Below are positions 44,994 through 55,620 of a stretch of DNA of 64,000 nt, one piece after another (the stretch's first letter is position 1; every line of letters begins with the position of its first letter). A program made the translations under genes and the position numbers. Source of the stretch: Tethya wilhelma (lineage: Eukaryota; Porifera; Demospongiae; Tethyida; Tethyidae). The stretch covers positions 3,833,134-3,897,133 of the forward strand of contig CAXIPT010000006.1 in NCBI GenBank assembly GCA_964030475.1, given 5' to 3'. Under the pieces are notes generated by a model. That model saw nothing but the letters and a program-made list of their open reading frames with translations, ran no database searches and was not told where the DNA came from.

Positions 44994-46403
44994 AAAGGCC
45001 AAGCTTGCAGTGAATGTCAGAACATTCTTGATTATTGAATTGCCTTTATGCATGTTTATATTTATGGGCATGGACAGTGTGTGAATGGCATCAATTCCTT
45101 CACCTGTCAGTGTGATCCTGGGTTTTCTGGGGAGTTTTGTGAGATAAATTTTGACGACTGTGAAGGAGTCAACTGCAGTGGAAATGGTCAGTGTGTGGAT
45201 GGAATCAATTCTTTCAACTGCCAGTGCAATCTAGGATACACAGGGGAACTCTGTGAGACTAATATTGATGATTGTATGGCCAATAATTGCAGTGGAAATG
45301 GACAATGCATGGATGGTTTAAACAATCACACTTGTGAATGCTTAGTGGGTTTTACTGGAGCAACATGCAGTGTGAATATTGATGATTGCTTTGGAGTAAA
45401 TTGTAGTGGAAATGGGCAATGCCTTGATGGTGTTGGAAACTATACATGTGTCTGTAATCCTGGCTATAATGGAACAGATTGTGAGACTCAAATAGACCAC
45501 TGTGTTGGCATAAGTTGTAGTGGAAACGGAAGATGCATCAATGACCAAGACTCTCCATCATGTGACTGTTTCCTCGGTTACACTGGAGCATCATGTGACA
45601 CCCAGATGACAACAGAAAGCAAGGACAGTTGCTATGGTATAGATTGTAGTGGAAATGGCGAGTGTATCATTACAGAGAGCATGGGAAAAGGCTATGTGTG
45701 CCTGTGCAACCAACTTCACTTTGGAGAGAATTGTGAATCAACAGGTAAGTGTTCGTTTTTGTCAGTGCTATATATTTCTTCTTGTTCACGCATTGCCTAC
45801 ATTATATGCAGTGTCGGTGGCTGAGTCCCAGGTGGATGCTCAAAGCAATAGGCTATACATAATGGGAGGTATTATGGGAGGAGTCATTTTCCTTCTCTTA
45901 GCTGTGATTTTTGTACTCCTGTTTCTACTAGCCCTTCAGAACTCAAAGAAAAAAGGTATAATTATATAGCAGTTTGTTTGATAAGCTATAAAATACTTTC
46001 AGAGGCAGCTTAAATTCTTGAAAAGCTGGATAGCAATTTCTCTTTCCATACTCAGGCATATCACAGCCAAACAGCATGAAATACAATAGGTTAAGAAACC
46101 TACAGCTATCACTCCCATTGCCAACAAATCACGAGATGATTCCGGGAGACAATCCAGTCTATGGTGCTCCAACAAATTACACACCACCAGTGACATCGGA
46201 TTACCACGAAGTTGGACCGACAGAAAGTGAAGTAGGAATAAGTTATAGCTGTGACGTGACAGTGGCCAGTACATCTACAAACAGCAGTTCAGGAACAGCT
46301 GCCATTCAGGGTCATACTTATGAGGAAATTTGAAAAGGCCAAGCTTGCAGTGAATGTCAGAACATTCTTGATTATTGAATTGCCTTTATGCATGTTTATA
46401 TTT
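43725..46403. repeat. Tandem duplication, 2 x about 1340 bp, essentially identical
   Basis: 43725-45064 and 45065-46403 match base for base wherever compared, at an offset of 1340. The unit runs from EGF repeat 3 of ligand-like gene 3 through its transmembrane and tail exons, stop and about 70 bases of 3' flank. The junction shows no more than a few bases of overlap (TGGGCA context). Confidence 0.95.
45065..46333 (+). pseudogene. Duplicated 3' part of ligand-like gene 3
   Basis: Repeats five EGF modules, the transmembrane exon (45812-45955) and the tail exon (46056-46333) of the preceding gene, ending in the same TYEEI. It starts in mid-exon without an acceptor, signal peptide, MNNL or DSL, so no surface protein is predicted from it alone. 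It could serve as alternative 3' exons if joined to the upstream gene, or be an assembly duplicate. Confidence 0.85.
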
Positions 46404-48335
46404 CTTATTATAGTCCCACCATAATTAGGATCATTGTTGTATGATCGACTCACAACAATAAAACCATTGTCACTATTATAAAGCCATATACATCAATTGA
46501 TTATCTTCAATTGGTTCAGACATAATTATGTAGTCACATTCTTACATGTGTATACAGTATGTGAAAAATTGTTTGAACTGGAATAGAACAGCTACGAGCT
46601 CTCCTCCACCCACACTAACACACAGTACATATATAGCTATCCTCCCCATCAAATTGTCATCAATCTACCAGTAAAATAGTCACATTCAACTCACCTTCAG
46701 TTCTATTGTCTTTGGCTCCATATTAGGCATTGCAGCATCTTGTCCATCTTTCTTCTAATTGTTGTCATAGTTACAATAACAGCTGTTATAGTGAGGCTAC
46801 ACAGAAGAAAACAACAGGTATAATAGGTCTGAGTCACACACAATCCCTCCACCTCACAATGTGTCACCTATAACAGTTACTGATGTAGAACTATACGTAC
46901 TACATGTTATACTTCGCCCTTGTTCTATAATAATAGTAACCGCGCCCTCATGCATTATTCCATACACACGAAAGACATGTAATAACTATATTTTGTAGCC
47001 CATATGTAGTAAGCAGTAGGCTTGCTATATAGCTGTATGCTAGCTAGTTGCTAGCTAGTTGCTTACAGGCTAGTAAAGTTCACTACTATTGTTTACAAAC
47101 CAGTTTGAAAGTGAAAATCCTTGATTACCACTTTACCAGAAGAGCGCTGGATTGAAGCATGGTTTGTTGAAATTTGACTAGTCTATAGGCTAGTAGCTAC
47201 TAATAGGATACATATATACATGTACTAGCAACTTTATAATCTGTAGCTATATAGCTATATGGAGTCTCTTGGCTAGCTAGCGAGACTAACTGGAGCCTTC
47301 TCTTTAAAAAAAGCGAGGACACAGACAAATTTTGAAAAATTCCGCTGCCATTTTGTTTGTTCACTCAGTCTGGTGGATTTTCAAATTTCTCGCTGCTCCA
47401 AGTCTTCTCAACTGAAGCTTGACTCCAGTGTGGTGACTGTATTCTTGTATCTACGACTGTAGCAGTTTGGTAGCTAGCTATAGTTAGAGAATATAAACCA
47501 GCAGTGCAGTGCTACAGTGACAGTGCTATGACAGTACGTATATCACTGATATTGCACTGTGGTTTGTGTACTGTGGTTACTTACGAGTGTCATAGCCTAG
47601 ACTAGCCAAGACTAGCTGAGTCTACTGTCACAAGTGGGCTACAAATATACTTAGCTATATGGCTATCCATACACAGGCATCACAACTTGAGAACTTAGCT
47701 AAAACCACACACATACATATATATAGCTAGGTATTTTACACCATTCTTACAATTATTAATACACCATTACTTACTGCAAATGGGGTAGGTGACAATGCAG
47801 GGTAGCTACATTGAATAAGCTTGATGAGGCTGACTACGCTCAGCCGAAATTGTGACAGTCACCACCTGGCATAACTGAGGCCACACAAGAGAACCAGGCA
47901 ATAATAATACAAGAACAGCTGGTCTTCAGTGACATCCTCAGTACAGTACCATGTCACCTCAGTGAGTCCCGGGGGCACTGAACTCACATGATGTTCTAGG
48001 ACAATTGATACGGAGAGAGAGAGAGAGAGAGAAGTAGCTCTATGAGGCACTATAGAACCGTGGGCCACAGCAGGTGGGACTCAAATACTGAGCAAAACTT
48101 CAGCGCTGCGAACAAAGGAGTGACTTCAAAAATTGAACTCAGTCCAGAATCTTTAATTTGTTTTGAAGTGTCTTAATTATGACATCATATACCGCCTTTA
48201 ATGCATGGCATGCAAATGCGCATGCGCAATTAGTCCACACCTCCAATAGAGGTGTGGTTGGCCATGCGGTTTGCTTTTTGCGTGTCATTAGCAAACTAAT
48301 GTTCACTGAAGAGGTCACCAACGAAGATACAAATT
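46404..48335. other. 1.9-kb spacer between ligand-like genes 3 and 4
   Basis: Mostly AT-rich with TAGCTA-rich runs (47030-47300) and a GA tract near 48017-48032. One stretch at 46727-46816, after a TATTAG acceptor-like site and before CAG/gtataa, encodes a hydrophobic helix with basic end (LSIFLLIVVIVTITAVIVRL). Its splice phase does not fit the ligand family, so it is not called as a gene. Confidence 0.5.
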
Positions 48336-50625
48336 ATGACATTCACAACACAGTCAATTGAGCTGCAGGGTCTACTTATGCTTATGGTGAGTAAACAGAT
48401 AGTTCAAGAAGACCATAATATCTTTATCTGATAATGTGATCCATGTGCACTGTGACTTCTTTCAGGTAGCATCATTGTCATTGGTTGGAGCTGACTATGA
48501 GTTACAATTTACTGTTCATTCATTCAATCTACTTAGAAACAGATGTGCAATGTGCTATAGTATTATAACTAAGCAAGACCAATGTTGTGATTCAATAACA
48601 GATTCCCTAGATGGCAGCTGTGATCCTGAGTGTGATGTGCTGTTCATGTATGGTCTGGGAAAGTCAGAAAATCCTACAGTACTTTTTTCTTACCCATCTA
48701 ATGTTCTTTTTGACTTTAATGTCGCAAACTCTACTAATTTCAGCAGACAACGCTTGCACCAACTGAACCAAACTAGTTTGGTATGTAAAACTATAGCTTG
48801 AATAGTATTGGTATAATGTAGCCCCTTAAACAATGTTTGTGTTTTTTTTTACCTCTACCATTATTGTGTAGGTTGGTGAAATGCTTTTTCTTGAATTTAT
48901 AGACCAAGACTTTGATAATCCTGATGATTTGATCGACATACTAGCTATTGATATTGACATTCCAGTTGGAGCATCAATCAATCGTACCACTTACACTGGG
49001 AGATTCAACAATGCACAAGTTGAGCTAAGTTTCAGAGTCGTGTGTGCAAAGAACTACTATGGACCAGACTGTGCACAGTTTTGTAATGAAAGTCCTTGTC
49101 CCTGTGACCCAGGCTTCACTGGCGAGTTCTGTCAGATTGACATCAATGACTGTGAAGGAGTTAACTGCAGTGGAAATAGCCTATGTATAAATGATGTTGA
49201 TTCCATTTCATGTATGTGTGACTCAGGATACACTGGAGAGCTTTGTGAAACAGAAATTATAGATAACTGTGCTGGAATCAACTGTAGTGGAAATGAACAG
49301 TGCATCCAAAACACTAGTTCTTTCTGTCAATGTAACCCAGGCTTTACTGGAGTCAACTGTGAGACAACAGTAGATCACTGTGAAGGCAGAGACTGTGGAC
49401 CAAATGGACAGTGTGTGGTTGAATTTGACTCATACACTTGTGAGTGTAACTCAGGTTTCACTGGTGAAAAATGTGACCAGATGATCAACGGTTGTGGTAC
49501 AGATTGTGAGACAAACATAGATGATGATTGTACTGAAAATGACTGTGGTATGGATGATACAATTAGTTGTGCATGCATGCATCTTCTCACATGAGCAAGT
49601 ATGAGTCCACCAGTATAATTATAACTAACACGTCACATGCATGCACCTCATATAGTTCAAACCAAAGACCCACCAGAAAATAGTTTCTCTCTCATTGGGC
49701 CAGTCATTGGAGGTGTTTTGGGTGCAATTGTACTCGTTCTGATAATACTGGTCATACTGGTTTTGGTAGTATTACTCCTGAGAAAAAAAAGAGCATACAA
49801 CACTAAAGGTATGTGCTCCCACAGCTCTCAGCTCCCACACTGATAGCAGTATTGTATTGTACACTATATATGGAGAATAATTAACAATTATTATAAAAAT
49901 GTTATACCCAAATGTGCCAAGTCACTTGATACATCCCATAATTTGCAGGACTGAGCAACACTGCTCTACACAATGATTTTACTACCAATAATTCAAGCAT
50001 TACTGAAAGCACAAAGCCACTGGTATTAGCACAGATGAGTATGGACAAAACAGCAGCAACAACAACAAAAACAGAAGACAGAGACTTTCAAAATCCCATT
50101 TACGGAGACGAAGGACGTGAAACACTAGACAATGACTATGATGAAGCAGACGAACTGTATGATGATACCGTTCCCAATTCAGTAAAGCAAAGCACAATGG
50201 CTGAACTATCTACAGAGGATCATCTGTATGATGAAGCAGATGTGAACTTAGAGAAGCCAGTCACATCTAAGTTAAAGGAAGGTGAATCTTCTGTCACTGA
50301 TCCAAATCAAAAGACTTTAAGAAACTTTAAGAATCCTGTGTATGGTGATCAAGTTGATACTCACGTACAAGGTGGAGATGTGAAATTAAAGACATTGAAA
50401 AACTTAAAGAATCCCATATATGGAGATGACAGTGTCGGACAGAAAATTAGACCTCATGAATATGCTGATGTGGGACCTGTGTATGCGAGCTTGGAGAACG
50501 AACACGATAGAGCGGAAAGATATGCAGCAAAAGCAGCTGCTGAGTTCAAGATTTCTAGCATCGAAGGAAGTGCCACTGTTGGAGTTGGCACAGTAACTGA
50601 TAGACAGTATGAAGATGTAGTATGA
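48336..50625 (+). CDS. Notch-ligand-like protein 4 (MNNL, DSL, about 3-4 EGF, NPxY-rich tail)
   Basis: Five exons, 623 residues: 48336-48386, 48466-48780, 48872-49547, 49656-49808, 49949-50625. MNNL: ADYELQFTVHSFNLLRNRC, CC, CDVLFMYG (shorter than in paralogues). Short DSL: CAKNYYGPDCAQFCNESPCP with CDPGFTGEFC. Three full EGF repeats are followed by a degenerate Cys-rich segment (INGCGTDCETNIDDDC). Transmembrane helix LIGPVIGGVLGAIVLVLIIL. The 230-residue tail has three NP(I/V)YG motifs (FQNPIYGDEG, FKNPVYGDQ, LKNPIYGDD), acidic Tyr clusters (NDYDEADELYDD, HLYDEAD), a YADVGPVYASLE box shared with gene 5, and ends QYEDVV. The tail reads like a multi-site phosphotyrosine/endocytic adaptor platform. 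Confidence 0.87.
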
Positions 50626-51271
50626 GACAATAATACAATAGTAGTAGTATTACCATTGTATATAGTTATTATTGTTATAGCCATAAGCTTGTACACTATA
50701 TACAGTTTGGTTATATGAATATGATGTAAGTTGTTTGTGTGTGTTTGTAGCTATGAGGCCTTGCCCTTGTCAAAAACCATTTGAAGTTATAATTAGGTTA
50801 CAAACAACCCGTAGGCATTCTTTGAGCTCACGTTCCAACCACTTCAAATTCAGATCACACGTAGACTCCAAACCATAACTTGTTGTCATGCAACGTAAGT
50901 GTGTTAGCTAATTTTGCCTTAATGGCTGGTACCAGTGGTGTTGGAAACTGTACCATAGCTTGGCATGACTTCCACTCACAAATTCTGCAGACTTATTGTG
51001 AGCCAATACGCCACCTGGGGTAATTGTTGAGAAACACTATATGTACATGTGACAGTGAGTAGCCAAGCTTGATGGACTGTGAACTGGTACTGAAACACTC
51101 TTACACATGTTATACATGCAGCATTGAGAACACTAAGCTCAGCATTAATTAATAGTGTACATTGTCAAGCCAAATTGAGCATGATAAGCTTACACTCCCT
51201 ACTACAGTTAATTAATAGAACTGTGTGATTGAAAATAAAATTATTGTGGTGTGTTAAACTTAATGAAGTTG

Positions 51272-51313
<42 letters not shown>

Positions 51314-51646
51314 AGGGGGGAGGGGGTCATACAAGTTATGTATGCATGACACTACCGTCACTGTGAATAAGTATAAGTGGTATAGTTCAAAGTCTGTATG
51401 GCACACACATAGTGCAGAATATTTACTAATTGAATATTCCAACGTACTGATGACCACACATCCAGACAGATAAAAGCAAGTCGAGTCTTTACAGTTGAAA
51501 GCGGCAATGTGCATTTGCCAAAGAATTCCGCGTCACCCACGTGCAATGATTGCCCCGCGCGCATGCTCATCTGGTAATGGTCGTCACGTAAGTTCTATAT
51601 CGGCATGCACTCTGTTACTATACTTTGACTAGTGGCCTGCAGCACC
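50626..51646. other. Spacer with (TG)n at 51273-51311
   Basis: 1 kb without a gene. A TG microsatellite runs into a G-rich tract. CG-containing sequence at 51530-51600, including GCGCGC, precedes the next start codon and may be promoter. Confidence 0.55.
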
Positions 51647-53459
51647 ATGAAGCATCTACATTCTTTTTTGCTAGAGGTGGTAAGCATTAGTAACTGTTTT
51701 GTGTAGTAATAGTAATAGCAGTATTAAGTGATTGTTGTCAGATTCTGGTACTTTTTTTTTCAAAGGTAATGATATCAATTCTACTTCCAGTCGATGTGAA
51801 AGGGGATTATGAGTTGTATGTTGAATTCTTTCGTTTTGACAACCCCAACCAGAGATGTGAAGAGTGTCATCTCTCCAATGGCACCACAATCAGTGGTGGT
51901 TGCTGTGATAACAACTCTACAGCTGGAGAAGAGTGTAGCTCAAGACAGTGTGACATGTACTTCATATTTTGTCATGATCGATTGCTAAACACCCCCAGTG
52001 ATAGTCGTGGATGTCCAACAATGGAGATAAACCGAATGAATAATTCAATCCCAAACACTGATGGAGTCCCTTTTCGTGATGTTGTGTTTGGACTACAAAT
52101 GAATCCAGTCATTTTTAGAGGATATCAATGGGTATGTTTGAGTACTTATACAACATCAGTACTTAGTCTATAATTAACATAAATTTATGCATGTGGTATG
52201 CTTGCAGAATGGTACCCAGTTCTACATTGAGTTCAAAGATAGAGACTTTGATGAAGATGATCCTGATGATTTAATTGACACGCTAGCTATTGATCTTGAC
52301 ATTCCAGTTGGAACATCCCGTCATACCACTTACACTGGGAGATTCAACAACACAAACGTTGAGCTGAGTTTCAGAGTGGTGTGTGCAGAGAACTACACTG
52401 GACCAGACTGCACACAGTGCAATAGTAGCTCTTGTCCCTGTGAGCCAGGTTTCACTGGAGAGTTCTGTCAGACTAATATTGACGACTGTGAAGGAATCAA
52501 TTGTAGCGTACGAGGTCAATGTGAGGATCATATCAATTCATTCTCATGTCTCTGTGACCCAGGCTTCACTGGACAGCTCTGTCAGAGTGATATCAATGAC
52601 TGTGAAGGAGTCAACTGTACTGGGAATGGCCAGTGTGTGGATGGAACCAATTCCTTCTTGTGTCAATGTGACTCGGGTTACACTGGAGAGTTTTGTGAAA
52701 CAGATATCGATGACTGTGTTGGAGTGAATTGTGGCTATGATGCCTACTGCATTGATGGAATCAACTCCTACACATGCAAATGTAATGATACACTCGCTAC
52801 AAATGATTGCAAAGAAGGCATACGATGCAGTCCCATTCATAACTGTATTGCTTAGCTAAGCATATCAAGCCTTTAGATGCATTGAAATAGAAATGTAAAC
52901 TATGCACATATATAATTCAAATACATGATACACACACACACACATACATACAGCTGAGAGGAACAGTCCACTGGTGATTTATACTGGGCCTATCATTGGA
53001 GGTGTGCTAGGTACAGCTGCCCTAAGTATCATCCTTTTGGTAGTGGTGATATCATTAATACTTCAAAGGAAAAGACACGACACAAAGAAGACCAGCAGCC
53101 CCACTGGCTGTGGTAGGCTACTCTCTGTAGTATACACTATGTAAACCAAATTGTCATGGTGATACAAAAGAAACTATCTCTTCATATCTGGCAAGCTGTT
53201 TATAGCTAGGATAGCTATATAGGATGGTTGAGAGTCTGTACAGAACTAAGGTGTATGATAATGGGACCACAACATGCATGAAAGCCTTTCTTGGAAAATG
53301 TAGCTGTAATTTGTTTTGAGACTGAGGAAAAGATACAAATTACTTGATTGTCTTGTAACATAACTAAGAGTGGTGTAGGATACAACAATATATTGTACTC
53401 ATAAAAACTGAACTGCATGTACGATCCTGCTAAGAATGTAAGCTTTTTTGGAGTCACTG

Positions 53460-53499
<40 letters not shown>

Positions 53500-54668
53500 T
53501 GATCTTGACATTCCAGTTGGAACATCCCGTCATACCACTTACACTGGGAGATTCAACAACACAAACGTTGAGCTGAGTTTCAGAGTGGTGTGTGCAGAGA
53601 ACTACACTGGACCAGACTGCACACAGTGCAATAGTAGCTCTTGTCCCTGTGAGCCAGGTTTCACTGGAGAGTTCTGTCAGACTAATATTGACGACTGTGA
53701 AGGAATCAATTGTAGCGTACGAGGTCAATGTGAGGATCATATCAATTCATTCTCATGTCTCTGTGACCCAGGCTTCACTGGACAGCTCTGTCAGAGTGAT
53801 ATCAATGACTGTGAAGGAGTCAACTGTACTGGGAATGGCCAGTGTGTGGATGGAACCAATTCCTTCTTGTGTCAATGTGACTCGGGTTACACTGGAGAGT
53901 TTTGTGAAACAGATATCGATGACTGTGTTGGAGTGAATTGTGGCTATGATGCCTACTGCATTGATGGAATCAACTCCTACACATGCAAATGTAATGATAC
54001 ACTCGCTACAAATGATTGCAAAGAAGGCATACGATGCAATCCCATTCATAACTGTATTGCTTAGCTAAGCATATCAAGCCTTTAGATGCATTGAAATAGA
54101 AATGTAAACTATGCACATATATAATTCAAATACATGATACACACACACACACATACATACAGCTGAGAGGAACAGTCCACTGGTGATTTATACTGGGCCT
54201 ATCATTGGAGGTGTGCTAGGTACAGCTGCCCTAAGTATCATCCTTTTGGTAGTGGTGATATCATTAATACTTCAAAGGAAAAGACACGACACAAAGAAGA
54301 CCAGCAGCCCCACTGGCTGTGGTAGGCTACTCTCTGTAGTATACACTATGTAAACCAAATTGTCATGGTGATACAAAAGAAACTATCTCTTCATATCTGG
54401 CAAGCTGTTTATAGCTAGGATAGCTATATAGGATGGTTGAGAGTCTGTACAGAACTAAGGTGTATGATAATGGGACCACAACATGCATGAAAGCCTTTCT
54501 TGGAAAATGTAGCTGTAATTTGTTTTGAGACTGAGGAAAAGATACAAATTACTTGATTGTCTTGTAACATAACTAAGAGTGGTGTAGGATACAACAATAT
54601 ATTGTACTCATAAAAACTGAACTGCATGTACGATCCTGCTAAGAATGTAAGCTTTTTTGGAGTCACTG

Positions 54669-54718
<50 letters not shown>

Positions 54719-55145
54719 ACAACCTCCCACTCACAATCAACAACCCAATCAAGCCGAATCGACAGGTGGAACTCGTTTCTATATGAACACCACTCAACTG
54801 AGACAAAATTCATTCCCTCCAGAACACAAATTTGAAACAAAATTCCACAATCCCTTGTTTGATGACAACCTTAACTTGTCCGAACCAGACCAAGGCCTAT
54901 CGACTCGAAGTTCAACCCCCATCTACGCAGATATCCCAGATCAACTCAATAGTTTTGAAATGTACGCTGATGTGGGCCCAGTCTATGCCACACTGGAGAG
55001 TAAGAGCGATCGTGATAAGAGATATGGAAAGGATTATGAGAAAGATGGTGAACACAGCAAAACTTCTAGCAGTTGCTCAGAGTCAATGAGTACACCAGGT
55101 GCTGATAGGGACATGGAAGAACACTGTTATCAAGAGCCAGCATGA
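51647..55145 (+). CDS. Notch-ligand-like protein 5 (MNNL, DSL, 3 EGF), internally duplicated locus
   Basis: Exons: 51647-51679 (signal start MKHLHSFLLEV), 51766-52131 (MNNL: GDYELYVEFFRFDNPNQRC, GGCC, CDMYFIFC), 52208 to about 52830-52850 (short DSL CAENYTGPDCTQCNSSSCPC and three EGFs), transmembrane 52954-53112 (second copy 54163-54321), tail 54766-55145. The donor ending exon 3 is unclear: phase 1 is required and only weak sites are seen near 52830 and 52848. The 1.2-kb duplication copies most of exon 3, the transmembrane exon and introns; either transmembrane copy could splice to the single tail exon. The tail has a degenerate HNPLFDD, the YADVGPVYATLE box shared with gene 4, and ends CYQEPA. 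Exons 1-3 are very close to gene 6. Confidence 0.8.
52288..54705. repeat. Tandem duplication, 2 x about 1209 bp
   Basis: 52288-53496 and 53497-54705 match at an offset of 1209, with one difference noted (G at 52830, A at 54039, Ser to Asn). Each unit ends in a CA microsatellite (53461-53496, 54669-54714) lying exactly at the junction. The second exon copy starts inside coding sequence without an acceptor. Confidence 0.94.
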
Positions 55146-55620
55146 AAAATATTCACAACACACAATATCTGTTAGTAATGCAATCGCATCTTTGTATAGG
55201 TATAGCATATTCGTTATAGTAAAGAACTATCTTGTTATGCTACTAATGCCATACTTAATCCAATATTAATCGTTATAATGTTATTATTATGGTAGTCAAT
55301 TAACTCCATCATGTTAAATGACATTTCAATTCAGTAATTAAATTACTTGAAATAAATAACCAGCAGCAATTCATTCTTACATGCCATCCCAGAGTGAATT
55401 TTGATATTACTGCTCTTTGTAAGTTTGTACGTTGCTTCGCTCTAATCTTGTGCGCATGCGTGGTATCGGAGATGCTTTCCGGCGATCTTTACCAAACGAG
55501 CGTGCTAATCATAATTATAGAGGCGTGGCTATAACTCTTCATCGTGTATCAGTACAAGTTATTTAGATGATTCTACACTCGACCATTCACGCCCGGACAG
55601 AGCAATTGAAGAGAATACAC
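55146..55620. promoter_or_regulatory. Intergenic, ligand-like genes 5-6
   Basis: 475 bases, AT-rich, with an AATAAAT signal near 55350 for gene 5. A GC-richer stretch with GCGCATGCG near 55450 lies 170 bases before the gene 6 ATG. Confidence 0.45.
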
